A stretch of 64,000 bases of DNA from Talpa occidentalis (GCF_014898055.3 NW_023602073.1:84362678-84426677), one strand, 5' to 3'. Positions 10,331-22,345 are shown, numbered from the stretch's first letter. The notes: a model not told the origin generated them from the sequence alone. Numbers and translations: made by a program.

Positions 10331-13160
10331 TTTTAAGCTACCGAAGGAGGTATTATTTTGTCTTAAACACATGTTTGTGTTGAATGCAGAGGAATTTTGA
10401 TCGGAGTCTATTGCATGGATGAATATGAAGCTTCCATATAGTATCAAATTCAGATGGTAATTAATTGATCACACTGTGGTATTTCATTTCGTACCTTGTG
10501 ACACACATGCTTTTCTCAGTGGAAAAATTTTAAAGCCAATATGTTTCTGTATTAAGCTTTTTACTCCTAATATATCAATACATCTTTTTAAAATAAGCAG
10601 AAATAAGTTTTTTATTTTTTTCTACCCCCTTTTCCTTCTGTTTCTTCTTTGTTTATTTTGCATTTCAGAAGCACCTGGACATTGATCTGGATTCATTTTC
10701 CTGAATAATTCCACCTTTTTGCTTTATAGTATTAGCCTTTTTATAAGCAACAATAATAGATAATTATCCTTTTGCGTTTTGAGATAATCAATTGTTGTGA
10801 TGGTAACTTCTTTACAATTCCAGTAACAGTCAACCTAAGTAACTTTTAAACACAAAATGTGAGAAGGTAAAAATATGCATTGATAATGATTGATAACCTA
10901 CTACAGCTTTTAACATTCTCTTACATGTATTTATCTAATAAAGTTCAGTCTGTTAACTTTATGAAAATATTTAGGTAAGAGAGGCAAACTGTCCAGATTT
11001 TTTTGAAACCTGTCTTGTAGAAACAGCGGATCCCTGTGCATAATGAATGTACCATAACTGTTTTGCAGGTTAGCTAGTAAATTCATATGTGGAAAATAAA
11101 CTTCTGATAGCAGGCCCGTACATTGTGATGCTTGTTACAAAATTACTTACATTGTTAGGATTCTTTTCTCATAACTAAAGAATGCAGTATGCACAATGAT
11201 TAACCATAGTTTTAGCGAGGCTTAACAGCTTTCATGTTCTAAGACAACAGCAGAGAAACAGTGTTCCAGATTCGAATTTAGTACCATAGGGTGTTTTGTA
11301 AATGGAATTATTTTATTTCTTTAGCTTTTCACTTGAAACTGTAAAATGTCTATCAATTAGTCAAATAGTAAATAATCATGTTATAACAAGGAAAGTTTCA
11401 AATGAAAAAAAGACCATAAATCATATGTAATAGCTAAATAAATTTCTGTTTGTGAATAAACATAGCAGTATTGACATACTTTTCTATTACATAATGTAGA
11501 AGTATACTAACTGGGAAAAATCAAGTAACATCTTTTTTATTGAAGTAACATTGCATTATAACATTATGTGATTTTCACATATGCATCATTAAGAATCAAC
11601 ATCTGTATATACTACCTTAAGTTCAATATTGAAAATCCAATTCTATCCTTCGAGTAACATATTAAATGAATGTTTTTATCACTCTGATTTAAAGTGTAAG
11701 AAAGAATCTTTGATCTGTCTCTCTGTATTACAGAAACTGAAAATAGATGCAAAGCCTGTAATGAGAGAGAACTCTTAGAAGAAAAGCCTATTGATTATAA
11801 ATCCACAAGAAAAATAAGTCAAAAATAATTGACTCTAGGTGATTTAGCTGTTGCTAAAAGTATCAATTTCCATTTATAACTTTTACCTCAGGAAATTCAC
11901 CCAAATAATTATTCAGTTGTTTTTAAAAAGGAAAAAGAAAGAAGCAGAAAATGTCATTATAAGAAAGAGAAACAATTTTTAAAGAAAAATTGCAGAATTT
12001 CATAGAGAATCTATCTTCATCAGCAAATTATTGACCCAAAAAATATCAGTTAACATGTATATTGGAGACTTGGTGGTTGATGTGAACAGCCAGATCAGGG
12101 TAGGAAAATTTTACCTTCAAATTAAAACATTATTTTCACTGCAATTAAATATTACTGTCCTCTCATGGATCATTCTGTTTTGTCTACTTCAAAATAAAGA
12201 CCCCAAAGCATTGTATTTTTGTGGAGGAAAGCCATCCCCTTTCATAAATCATGTAATTTTGAAAAGTAATCCAAATTTTGTGTTAGAAACATGAAAGATA
12301 AAAGACTGAATTCAAATATTTTAACACTGAATTAAATGCATTGAACTGAATGATTTAAAGGATTTTGTTCCAGAGATGGTGCTTGAATTTGGTTTGAGTA
12401 CAATTGCAAGTGCTGAGTTTAATTTCTAAGATATGAGGTCTAAATTATGGGTCCCTTTGTGTGCGTCAATCAAAGTGGTTCTGTCATAACCAAGATCTGC
12501 CGGCTCCATTCTGCCGGGGGTGCTAAAGCATGGACCTCTGCCTATGCTTTTCAATTCATGTTCTGCATGTCCTAGATTCTCTGGCCCAGATAGCACAATT
12601 TGATGGTTTTGTACACATCCTTTTACTTTGTGAATGGTTTAGTGATGTTATTCAAAGTAATGCCAGTTGTCTATTCCTTTGTTCTGTTTTTATGCTTTTA
12701 TAGTTGTCACTCAGGCATACCCTTTAGCATTTGAGAAATGCTTGTGCCCTTTAGAACTCTGTCCTGAGTACTCTTCATGTTACACAAGAAATGGAAAGCA
12801 TTTTCCTTGCCCTCAAGTTTTTTACAGGCTCTTTCACTGAGCATTATTAAAACAGGCAAAAGAACTGTCCTGTCTTTTTAAAGAACTTTACTGAGTCGTG
12901 TTTACCATCTCTTGAGTGCAAAATTATATAAAAGTTTAAAAATACAAACCTGGTCATATGAAATATGGAATACATTAATTGAAAACTTCCTGAAAGAGAT
13001 TAGTTTGAAGTTAATTATATGTTCTTTATTTCCCAAAGTTCCCATAAAATTTAGCATTTAATAATTCTTAATAATTTTACTTTCTATCCATGAAATAATT
13101 GTGAGAATCAATACAATTTAAAAGAACATGAATATTTATAATTTACATACATTATTACCT
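10331..13160. other. Non-coding, presumed RIMS1 intron
   Basis: AT-rich. The only assignable item is a short antisense L1 3' UTR-like piece at about 11535-11630 (TTTTTTATTGAAGTAACATTGC). Nothing else is recognised. Confidence 0.45.
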
Positions 13161-13175
13161 GAAATTTTAATTTTT

Positions 13176-13458
13176 TAAAGATTTATTTATTCATGCATAC
13201 AAGAATTGGGATACAGGCCAGAGGTGCAGGGTGGGGGGGTGGTGAGAGGATTCACCAGAGACAGAGTGGGAAATAGATCAGGCAGACTGACAAAAATACA
13301 CTGCTGAGGAGAGCCATGGGTGAGACAGAAGAGGTCTGCTGCTCCATGTGGGTATCTCTCTAGCCGCCTGAGGAATGGGAATCGAACTTGTGCTGCAGAG
13401 GCTTTGGAGAGCTTCACAGTGCTGAAGCTTGCACTCCCCTTGCACCACCAGGGAGGCC
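13176..13458 (-). mobile_element. tRNA-derived SINE, antisense
   Basis: Left tail TTAAAGATTTATTTATTCATGC, then the body, ending ACCACCAGGGAGGCCC. The target-site duplication AATTTTAATTTTT is at about 13163-13175 and 13463-13475. Confidence 0.9.
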
Positions 13459-13786
13459 CTGCAATTTTAATTTTTAATAAAATCCTGTTTTCAGTAGTAT
13501 GCATAATAAATTTGTCATGTTTATTCTCAATAATGTCCTACTCACTTTTCCAAAGTAAAAACAAATCTTTATTTTTGCTTTAGGCTTTGCCATTTTTTCC
13601 TACCATTAAATCTGTAGGTTATTAGTGCCTGAAACCACAAGTTATTCTCCACTGAGCTTAAGTGGGTACCAGTTTTATGCCCACTCAGCACCAGTAGTAA
13701 TGTTTATATGATACCAAACATTTATCTCATTCACTATCCAGATATTTATTGGTGGTTATCAATAGCTAATAAGAATGGCCAATATT

Positions 13787-14008
13787 GGGCCTCTTCAGCG
13801 CTGGTCCGATCCCCAGCCGCTGGGCGACGTCCCACATGGTGCACAGACCTCTCCTGCCGCCTGCTGCTCCCCTCAGCAGTGTGCTTCGGTCCTTCTGCCT
13901 GTTCTGCTCCCTGCTCTGGCTCTGGTGAATTCTCTCACCCTCCTGCGCTTCTGACTGTACCCAGTGCTTATATAAATAAATAAATCTTTAAAAAAATTAT
14001 AATTTAAA
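13787..14008 (+). mobile_element. tRNA-derived SINE, sense, with internal deletion in the tRNA head
   Basis: Begins GGGCCTC and jumps directly to TTCAGCGCTGGTCCGATCCCC, so about 55 bp containing the A-box are missing while the B-box remains. The body and tail are complete. A perfect 16-bp target-site duplication, AAGAATGGCCAATATT, lies at 13771-13786 and 14009-14024. Confidence 0.92.
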
Positions 14009-14024
14009 AAGAATGGCCAATATT

Positions 14025-14225
14025 ATGTGACTAGCCCGGTGTAAAGCATTTGATGTGCATTATCACATTTACCCTTTCAATAATGCTGTGAGGTTGCAAG
14101 GAAAGCTTATGGCAGAGCACAGTAATTATCAGTGACTTTTGAAGAGAAATAAAGAGACTTTGAGAAGTTAAGTCACTGCCCAAAAACTCATCTAGTTAGT
14201 GACAGAGAGAATTTGATTGTCTCTC
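14025..14225 (+). repeat. MIR SINE relic
   Basis: TGTGCATTATCACATTTACCC, then AATGCTGTGAGGTTG, AGAAGTTAAGTCACTGCCC and CTAGTTAGTGACAGAGAGAA match the MIR order of motifs. Confidence 0.7.
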
Positions 14226-14277
14226 TGTCTGTGCCAAAGCCTCTGTCCTTGCTAGGAGTTCAATATTTCTTCCCCCC

Positions 14278-14563
14278 AGCCCCGCCATTCATATGTTGAA
14301 ACCTATTGACGCAATATGGTTGTATTAGAAAGTGGGACATTTGGGGGATGGTTAAGTCCTGAGGACAGATCCATCAAAGTATATCACTCTTTATTAAAAA
14401 AAAAAAAAAAAAAAAAACAGAGACCTAGCTGCCCCTTTCACCTTGTGAAGTTATTGTAATAAGACCAGTATCTGTGAGGTAGTGTATCCTCGCCAGACAC
14501 CAGATCTGCTGATGCCACAATCTTGAATGTCCTCACCTCCAGAAATGTGAGAAATTATTCATT
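14278..14563 (+). mobile_element. MLT1-type MaLR LTR, 5' part
   Basis: The LTR motifs run in order: CATATGTTGAAACC, AGTGGGACATTTGGGGGATGGTTAAGTC, TGTATCCTCGCCAGACACCAG, ATCTGCTGATGCCACAATCTTGA and CCTCCAGAAATGTGAGAAAT. An A22 run is embedded at 14396-14417. A SINE splits the element, and its end resumes at 14837. Confidence 0.8.
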
Positions 14564-14836
14564 GTTTATTTTTTTAAAGATTTACTTATTCATGCATACA
14601 AGAGTTGAGGTACAAGCCAGAGGTGTGGAGGGTAAGAAGATTCACCAGAGACAGAGCGGGGAACAGAACAGACAGATTGACCGAAGTACACTGCTGAGGG
14701 GAGCAGTGGGCGAGTCAGGAGAGGTCTGCTGCGCCGTGTGGGTTGCTCCCTGGCTGGCTGGGAATCAAACTTGTGCTGCAGTGGCTGTGGATTGCCTCAT
14801 AGGTTGCGTCTCAACCCTTGCGCCACTAGGGAGGCC
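14564..14836 (-). mobile_element. tRNA-derived SINE, antisense, nested in an MLT1 LTR
   Basis: TTTTTTAAAGATTTACTTATTCATGC on the left and GCGCCACTAGGGAGGCCC on the right. It interrupts the MLT1 sequence just after its AGAAATTATTCATTGTTTA segment. ATTCATTGTTTA on the left and ATTTGTTGTTTA on the right are the imperfect duplicated target. Confidence 0.88.
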
Positions 14837-14902
14837 CAATAATTTGTTGTTTATTAGGACACAAAATTGGTGGTATGTTGTTACCTGAATGGACTAAGAG
14901 AG
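14837..14902 (+). mobile_element. MLT1-type MaLR LTR, 3' end
   Basis: TTGTTGTTTATTAGGACACAAAATTGGTGGTATGTTGTTACC, ending GGACTAAGA, is the end of the MLT1 consensus and continues the element interrupted at 14563. Confidence 0.75.
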
Positions 14903-15134
14903 TCCTTAACCACTATACTGCATAGTCTGTGTGTATTTAAAGTGTTTGGGTATTACGTATACAGTAATCTACAACTATACAGGATAATTCCTGTCAGTGT
15001 TTATCATTTTTTCATTCTATAAAAGTTTTCATAACTAGAAAAACACTTAATTGTTATTTCATTTTCTTTTCTAATGAGAAAACTACTAAAAAATATATCC
15101 ATGTAATTTTACACACTGAGACTAAGCTAAAGCA

Positions 15135-15290
15135 CACTAATTTTTAATTCTTCAATGATATGCCTCACTTGTTATTAGTCTCATGTACTTGTCAGGAAAA
15201 TGAAACAGAGAAAGGTTAAATAATTTGTCCAAGTTCCCACTAGTAAGGGCAGAGCTGTAATTTGACCCTAGCTGGAGGTACAGTCTGTAC
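15135..15290 (+). repeat. MIR SINE relic
   Basis: GAAAATGAAACAGAGAAAGGTTAAATAATTTGTCC and the following GGGCAGAGCTGTAATTTGACCC are diverged MIR core and 3' motifs. Confidence 0.65.
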
Positions 15291-16035
15291 TGTAAGGTGA
15301 TCTATCATTGTAGTTGTCCGAGGAAGTGACACTGTCAGCCAGATGTCTCACTCCAGGTCTGTGATGCTGCTTTGACGCTCTATGTCATGGACTCATTCAG
15401 AAATGCTATGGTAAAATGTGCAAAGACTCAAACACAGTAAAAATTACATTCTTGTTTATTTAACAAAAACATTTGCTGGGCGCGTGTGGGTTTAGTAAGT
15501 TCTACTAGATTATTCAGTGGAGAAGGGAAGCATATGAAAAAGGGATGATACCTCAAATTACAGTCGTTTCTCAAAGTAGTATGTGATACTCAGAATGGTA
15601 CTGGGTTTTGTCTGTACCATGTTGCTGCTCTCTGAGGACTAGGGGGTTATAAAAAGAAAAGATTTTCCTAGGAAAACTGAGGAGTTAAAAACTGAGGAGT
15701 TGTACAGACCTGTGAGAGAGTATAAGTACCTTTGACCCATATTGTCTGAACTATGTATAGTAAGGCATCAGGCAAAAGAGTCATTCTATCTGAGAAAGTA
15801 ATGTGGGTATAAGGAATGTATCAGGCAATTATCCTCAAAGGTCACCAAATAGTATCAAATGAAGAGCAAGTTATGGTTGTGTTGGAGAGAAGATGGGAAA
15901 GTGCTATCAAGAGTTTATTTATAGCTTGAGGAATGTCTCTGTATATCTACAAGGAAACTGTATTATTGCATTCTATTTACTTTTACCTGTTTTATTTACC
16001 CATGAGAATAAACCTAATTCTAGATATGAATGAAG
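15291..16035. other. Non-coding, nothing recognised
   Basis: A short exact duplication, AAAACTGAGGAGTT twice in a row, lies at about 15671-15701. Otherwise featureless. Confidence 0.45.
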
Positions 16036-16039
16036 TCTG

Positions 16040-16240
16040 AGTTAATTGTGTACTTCCTATGAGCCACTGTGGCATAATCAATTCTAGCACTTTATAGCAG
16101 CTACCATTATTGTCACCATTTTTTTCAATTAAAAAAACTCAAGCTCCAGAATATTAAATAATTTCCATGGTCACATAGTAAAAAATTGTTAAGTTCAGTA
16201 TATTTGTGCTAGAATTCATGATCTTAGCCATCTATGTTGT
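16040..16240 (+). repeat. MIR SINE relic
   Basis: TTCCTATGAGCCACTGTGGC, CCATTATTGTCACCATTTTT, AATAATTTCCATGGTCACATAGTAA and GCTAGAATTCATGATC follow the MIR consensus in order. Confidence 0.65.
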
Positions 16241-16809
16241 CATCCTCAAATAACTTCATATATTAATTAAAATAGTTCTTCTAACTGCTGTGAAAATTGA
16301 TTCTAAAATATATAAAAATTCAAAGTTAATTAAAGTATATTTATTGTTCATTTGACAATTTAAGCAGGTACTCATAGTTATCAGTGAATTCTCTTCCATG
16401 AAGTGTTTCAGGTACCAGGCTCCTTACATCTTATGTCCTTTTATTATCTGAATCCTTACATCAGAAGCATAAAATTTAAATGGAGAAGCATATCTACTTA
16501 TTAAATGCCTTGCTCGAGAAGTACTATGTATCATTATTTTATTATTTCTGTTATTGACAATAGATCAAGTGACCATTCCTGTATGCTGAAAGGGGTACTG
16601 GGAAATACAGCTCCTGGATTGTAGCCACTTAGTATCAATTTTATATATTAGAAGGAGGCTAGCAGCTGACTAGCTCTCATACATGACTTAATATTTCCTT
16701 GTAATTACTGTCACTTGAGCGTTTGAATTATGTTTCAGACAGACTCCAAAAGCACTACTTCTTTCTTGTTATTGTAAGATTTGTGCATTACCAATGTAAT
16801 CTGAGTTTA
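16241..16809. other. Non-coding, nothing recognised
   Basis: AT-rich intronic sequence with no assignable feature. Confidence 0.45.
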
Positions 16810-16960
16810 ATTATTTTTTAATTGAGGGTAATATCGGTTTACATTATTGACTGTATTTTGAAAGTACAAGGTGCCCACTCCATCCCCGTTCCAGTGATGT
16901 TACCACCACCAAAGCACTAATAGTCCACCACCATAGTTAATCTGGGACTGTTCAATTCTA
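16810..16960 (-). mobile_element. L1 3' UTR fragment, antisense
   Basis: TTTAATTGAGGGTAATATCGGTTTACATTATTGAC and the later CCACCACCATAGTTAATCTG resemble the antisense L1 3' UTR seen again at 17185, 43940 and 50335. Confidence 0.55.
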
Positions 16961-17177
16961 AAACTGGTCCCAAGATTTTATTTCTGTTTTAATTTGTCCT
17001 GGCCTCTTCTAACTCTTGGGCTCCAGCTTACTCTGTTCCATACCGTATAAACTTGTGAAACTAAGTTTCTTGTGAAACTTAGCCATTTCTTTGCTTTTCT
17101 AAAACAAAACAATATTTTTAAAGGTATTAAGCTATCATGAATTTTATTCATATAAACATTTTTTCCTTAGTAACCTT

Positions 17178-18075
17178 TTCTTTCAATTGAAGTAACAGTT
17201 TACGGCACTGCATTTGATTAGGACAGTAGGTTCATATCCTCAGATGTATGGTGCCACAACACATCTCCCATAATCCTTCACCATAGCCCATTGAGCCCTG
17301 TCCCCACTTTGTTCCCCGACATTACCCTGTCCTCTGGTAGCCTCAGTTCTGTGGTCATATTTCTAGGGTTTGTTGTGGTTTCATTTTGTCTGTTCCTTTG
17401 TTTTGTTTCTTTATATTCCACATATAAGTGAAAATATTCAGTATTTGTCTTTTTCCTCACTTATTTCACTTAGCATAATTTCCTCTCGTTCCATCCATGT
17501 TATCACAGTGGCAAAATTTTGCGTTATTTGGATAAATAGCAGAGTGGCATTGTTGGATCATATGATAGATCTATTTTTATTATTATTGGGAACCTCTATA
17601 CTATTTGTCATAGGGGCTAATCCAATATACATTCCTTTTTGTCCACACTCCTACCAAAATTTTTTATTTATGGTGTTTTTGATGTGGGCTATTCTCACAG
17701 TTATGAGGTGGTATCTCATTATGGTTTGATTTGCATTTCTCTGGTGATAAATGATGTTGACTTTTTTTTAATGTGCCTATTGGCCATCTGTATGTCTTCT
17801 TTGGAGAAGTGTTTCTTTAGTCCTTATGACCATTTTTCATTTAGGTTATCTGCTTTCTTTGCTGCATTGTATGAGTACTTTGTAGATTTTATATGTTCAC
17901 TCCTTGTCAGATGTATGATGTGCAAATATTTTCTCCCATTCAGTAGTAGTATGCCTTTTCATTTTAATGATAGGTTCTGTCACTGTGCAGAAGCTTTTTA
18001 GTTCGATATAGTCTTTATTGTTTATTTTTGCTTTTGTTTCTTTTGCCATTGGAGCTGAGTCCCCTAAGATATACA
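17178..18075 (-). mobile_element. L1 3' UTR plus ORF2 C-terminal region, antisense
   Basis: The 3' UTR motif (TTGAAGTAACAGTTTACGGC) is followed by antisense ORF2. Clear landmarks are TCACTTAGCATAATTTCCTC, GGATCATATGATAGATCTAT, GTGGTATCTCATTATGG, TTTGCATTTCTCTGGTGAT and CTCCCATTCAGTAGTAG. The element is 5' truncated near 18075 and carries many indels, so it is old. Confidence 0.82.
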
Positions 18076-18389
18076 TGAAGCCAAAGGCATGGAATGGTTT
18101 GCCTCTTTCACTCAGTCTTTAATTCATTTTGAGGCATTCAGTATTTAACAAGACAAAATTTTTTAAATGTGCATATGCCAGTGTTCATGAGCTCAGAAGA
18201 TGGTGAAAATTATATTGAGAGCAGAGACTTGGAAGAAAGTGACTTAGGAAATGGTTCGTATCTCTAGTTACACAATATTTTGCCATCTTTATTTCTCTCT
18301 TACCTCTCTTCTCAATTATTTGTCCTCAGTTGTCCATATCTATAAATAACAGTCATGTATATTTGTATATCATTCTTCCAAGTTGTTTT

Positions 18390-18550
18390 GTCAAATTAAT
18401 TTATTTAATGTTTAAAACAGGCCTGTAAGATAGGTGCTATTATCATTTTTCCACTTACCAGTAAATAAACTAAAATAAATAGATTAAGTTACAATTGGCA
18501 GAGTTAATATTGGACCAACCTGTTTGGCTGCAGTCTGTCCTCATAATCAC
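18390..18550 (+). repeat. MIR SINE relic
   Basis: GCCTGTAAGATAGGTGCTATTATCATTTTTCC and GTTACAATTGGCAGAGTTAATATTGG match the MIR core and 3' parts. Confidence 0.65.
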
Positions 18551-18723
18551 TGAATTATTGTTATTCTGAGAATAACTTTTTCATTAAGGAAAATTCTGGG
18601 GCTAACTCTTAAGATAAAATTCTTTTATGTTAAATTTATTTCTGACATCAAGCTAATTATTGTAGGGTTTTAGTGTTGTTGTTGAAGATAGTTGAATTCT
18701 AATAACTGACCATATTATTCCTA

Positions 18724-18985
18724 TTTTTTTTTTAAGATTTATTTTTTTATACAAGCACTGGGTATAGTCAGAAGCACGGGAGGGTGAGAGAATTCAGCAG
18801 AGCCAGAGTGGGGACAGAACAGGCAGACTGACGAAATACACTGCTGAGGGGAGCAGCGGGCACGGCAGGAGAGGTCTGCGCGCCATGTGGGACCCTTGCC
18901 GCGGCCGGGGATCAAACCGGCGCTGCAGAGGCTGCGGGCAGCTTCGCAGCCCAATGCTCAACCGCTACGCCACCAGGGGAGGCCC
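18724..18985 (-). mobile_element. tRNA-derived SINE, antisense
   Basis: Complete copy with the tail at the left (TTTTAAGATTTATTTTTTTATACAAGC) and GGGGAGGCCC at the right. A perfect 14-bp target-site duplication, TGACCATATTATTC, lies at 18707-18720 and 18987-19000. Confidence 0.92.
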
Positions 18986-19352
18986 ATGACCATATTATTC
19001 TTTTATCTGATTTATTTGCATTGTCAAAAATGAAGTAAAAATATTCATAGATATCTGACAATGATACATCTTTCCCCTTTTTTCTTTTAGAGAAGATAAC
19101 ACAAATTCATATTCAAGCAGAATTAGAATCTGTATATTATTTATTTTACCAAGATGTCTGAGTTAGAATTTCTTAGAGCAAAAAGAAATATTTAAATAAT
19201 ATTCTTGATAGCAATTTGAGGAAATTCCCTCAAATCAATAATTAATAATTTGGAAGGAATGGTGTTCTTCCCTCTTCAATATGACTTTAACTTCTGTTCT
19301 GAAATCTCAAGGCACCTTTTTCTGAAGACCTCGATCCAAAAAGATCTGAGCA

Positions 19353-19621
19353 GGGCCTCCCCGGTGGCGCAGCGGGTGAGCACTGGGTTGCAAAGCTGCC
19401 TGCAGCCTCTGCAGTGCTGGTTCGATCCCTGGCTGCTCACCGGCCACTGGAGGAGGGTCCCACATGGTGCACAGACCTCTCCTGCTGCCCGCTGCTCCCC
19501 TCAGCAGTGCACTTCATCAGTCTGCCTGCTCTGCTTCCTGCTCTGGCTCTGGTGAATTCTCTCACCCTCCTGCACTTCTGACTGTACCCAGTGCTTATAT
19601 AAATAAATAAATAAATCTTAA
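19353..19621 (+). mobile_element. tRNA-derived SINE, sense, near consensus
   Basis: Starts GGGCCTCCCCGGTGGCGCAG, with a B-box-like GGTTCGATCCC, and ends TATAAATAAATAAATAAATC plus an A tract. A perfect 15-bp target-site duplication, AAAAAGATCTGAGCA, lies at 19338-19352 and 19622-19636. Confidence 0.94.
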
Positions 19622-19639
19622 AAAAAGATCTGAGCAACA

Positions 19640-20305
19640 ATGGCTCTTTTTGGTTGTTGAATTACAGAAACTTCAGAATGGTTTTATCCCAATTATGTAG
19701 ATTTGGGATCTTCCTTTTGTAGTAGTTGAATTCAATAAAAGTTTTAAGAGGCAATTAGTACGTTCCTCATGGAGTCTAAGATTCTCTCCCGGAGGCACAT
19801 ACTGATTCTTATGCTCTGGCTACAGGCTAGCCTAGTTTCATTCAACACAAAATCTTCCCAAGTGACTCAATGGGTGAAGGGCCCTAGACTACACCACTGA
19901 CTGGAAATTGTCATATAGTCTGTCTGATGACTTCAAAGGTTGATCCTGTATACTACTAGAATTTATTTGTCCATATATTTTAGTTCATTTTATTAAAGTT
20001 TTTTTGTTTGTTTGTTTGTTTATACCGTATGGCAGCCATTTGTATAATTATGTAGAAGGTAGTTTTTATACATATACACAAAATTTTAAAATACATTGTT
20101 TTTGTAAAAATATAGTTTATTCTCTAAGATACATTTTCACTTATTTAGGAGTATAAACGTATTATTTGGATGTTTGTCTTTAGCAAACATGGGAGAAAAT
20201 AATGATTGTACTATCTATCTAGTATTTACCAGTCTGTGGTGACTGCACTGCTATTAATCAGATACTTAAATAATTTAGTGTTGAACATGATGTTTGAAGA
20301 AACTT
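19640..20305. other. Non-coding, nothing recognised
   Basis: No coding or repeat assignment, apart from a short (TTTG)n run at about 20005-20022. Confidence 0.45.
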
Positions 20306-20309
20306 CATT

Positions 20310-20585
20310 TTTTTGTGAGTTTGGACCAATTATTCCTTACTTCAGTGCTGCCAGAAGCAGAATGGTCTAGGTGGCCCTTGCTCTGGGGTACTCTTGGGGA
20401 GAACATGAGGCTGTGAAGTGCTGGTATTGTCTCTGATATCTGGATAAGACAATATCCATGTAAACACTTGAGAGCAGCATGACCCCTATAAAAAAGACAT
20501 CCCTGGAAATTGTCAGAGTGAATATGTATCCCCTGATTGTGAAGTTCATGGGGGAATGTAAGCAACATTACTGATAGGCAGTAGA
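20310..20585 (-). pseudogene. V1R-type vomeronasal receptor pseudogene fragment
   Basis: On the minus strand, 20549-20367 reads NFTIRGYIFTLTISRDVFF, then GVMLLSSVYM, then RYQRQYQHF, SPQ and RARAT. A stop follows, and the same frame continues TILLLAALK. V1R receptors carry the same order around TM5, the third intracellular loop and the start of TM6: TIRD.., then D-[LV]-F-x-G-V/L-M, SS-x-YM, RH...QHxH, SPR.., then RAT-x-TILLL. The in-frame stop after RARAT, loss of the TM6-TM7 part below 20310, and absence of TM1-TM4 above 20585 make it a dead fragment of roughly 90 of ~310 residues. V1Rs are single-exon pheromone receptors that are often pseudogenised. Family assignment rests on remembered motif patterns; the gene within the family cannot be named. 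Confidence 0.72.
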
Positions 20586-20589
20586 CTAT

Positions 20590-21750
20590 TCTATATCACA
20601 TTAGCAAATTTTTAATCTAATTTTTAGTACCTTCTGTAGTTAAAATAATTCTAATAACTACATAGCATTTCTTATACTTTAACAAAAAAGTAAAATGTGT
20701 TATGCAGCCTAACATTGGATAAACTAATACCTCATTTCTTAAATACTCAGTGTTCTTAAGAGTTGCTATTGATTATTTTTACTGTAGGGGATTTATTTGT
20801 AACTTTTCCTAGTATTCTTTTGATAAATGTATGTAGTTTAGTGTTGAGTACGTACAGAAAGCATGTAACTACATCCCAGAGTACTTGGCAACTTCTTAGT
20901 TCTTTTGATTTTGGGGGGATTTGCTATATGAGTAAAGGCTCAGAAGTTAGTTCAGAAGCCACCTGGGATTGTTGCTGCTATTACTTTGTACATAAAACCC
21001 AGCTGCCAATGTTTACTTTCATCCTTTTTTCTGAAAATGCATTTGTGTGCCCAGTGGCATGTTTAAATATAAAACATCTAAGGAGAGTTCATAAACCTGT
21101 AAAGTCAGAAAGAGGGGGAAAAAACTATTATTTGTTGTGATTGTGCACCCAAAGTGCTACCAAGCAGTTCCTATGATAAATAATACAATAGCGAAAAAAA
21201 GAATGAATGCTTTCGCTGTGCATATTTAGCTAAGCTTTTAAATGTTCGAACAATTGTTATTTATCACTTTATAATTTTTGACACCAAACACAAATATGAG
21301 GGAAAAAAAGACTGAGATTTGCCAGTCAATCTATGATGGATTTTATGCTGTGTATAAAGTTTACATAGTTCAGTACTTACACACATACATACCCTTTTAG
21401 TATGTTCTTTTTAAAAACTAGTTACTACAGAGGATACACTTAATGCAGATATTATAATTAAATCGTGACTTATCAAAACAAGAAAATATATATATTTATA
21501 CTATAATTTCCTCAACAAAAATAACCCAACAGTCAATGGCATTATAATATATTCAGGTTCCAAAATATTTTAATATTAAAACTAATTTGTCCTTTGATTT
21601 TTTTTTAATATGCAAGAACTTAATTCTGTTTTTCTTCTTTCTATGCATAAAGATAACCAAAAACACCATTGTAGTAAGCAGTTAATTTTTCACACTGATA
21701 AGTTGTGCAACAGTTTATATTCCCAGAGACTGCCATGTCAAAGGACATAC
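20590..21750. other. Non-coding, nothing recognised
   Basis: An open frame of 125 codons at 20763-21140 has no recognisable domain and ordinary intronic base composition. I do not call it a gene. Confidence 0.5.
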
Positions 21751-21754
21751 TTCC

Positions 21755-22026
21755 GGGGCCTCCCTGGTGGCACAAGGGGTTCATAAGCACAACACTATGA
21801 AGCTACCCACAGCCTCTGCAGCATGAGTTTGATCCCCGGCCAGCCAGAGGACAGCCCACATGGCACAGCAGACCTCTCCTGCCTCGCTCACTGCTCCCCT
21901 CAGCACTGTATTTCAATCAGTCTGCCTGTTCTGCTCCCCACTCTGTGTCTGGTGAGTCTTCTCACTCCCACACCTCTGGCTTGTACCCCAGTTCTTGTAT
22001 GCATAAATAAATAAATCTTAAAAAAA
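21755..22026 (+). mobile_element. tRNA-derived SINE, sense, older subfamily
   Basis: GGGCCTCCCTGGTGGCACAAGG head and GCATAAATAAATAAATCTTA tail. An imperfect target-site duplication has AAGGACATACTTCC at 21741-21754 against AAAGGCATACTTCC at 22027-22040. It shares the CACAAGG diagnostic with the copies at 5669 and 46481. Confidence 0.9.
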
Positions 22027-22079
22027 AAAGGCATACTTCCACCACTTAGATTTCATTACACTTCATTTGTTTTTAAATT

Positions 22080-22345
22080 GTTTGGGGATTTTTTAATTTT
22101 TATTGATGTTTTATTGACATAATGATGGTTCACATTGTTGTATAGGATCCCTCCTTCGGGTGTTATTACCATAGTGCACCCAGCACCAAAGCACCATCAT
22201 AGTCCTTTGTGCTCCTGCCCTACTTTGTTCTAATGTCTACCATCTCTGGCTGCCTAGTTAGTTGATTGCTATGACTAAACAAATCTTTGAGCTATCTGTT
22301 TATAGTTTCCATATATCATCAGTTCTAAACCCATTATTTATATTC
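22080..22345 (-). mobile_element. L1 3' UTR fragment, antisense
   Basis: TTTTTATTGATGTTTTATTGAC, then the CACCAAAGCACCATCATAGTCC motif, matches the antisense L1 3' UTR. Confidence 0.55.

Noticed and set aside
20763..21140. 125-codon open frame
   Set aside because: No motif or family resemblance; base composition like the surrounding intron.
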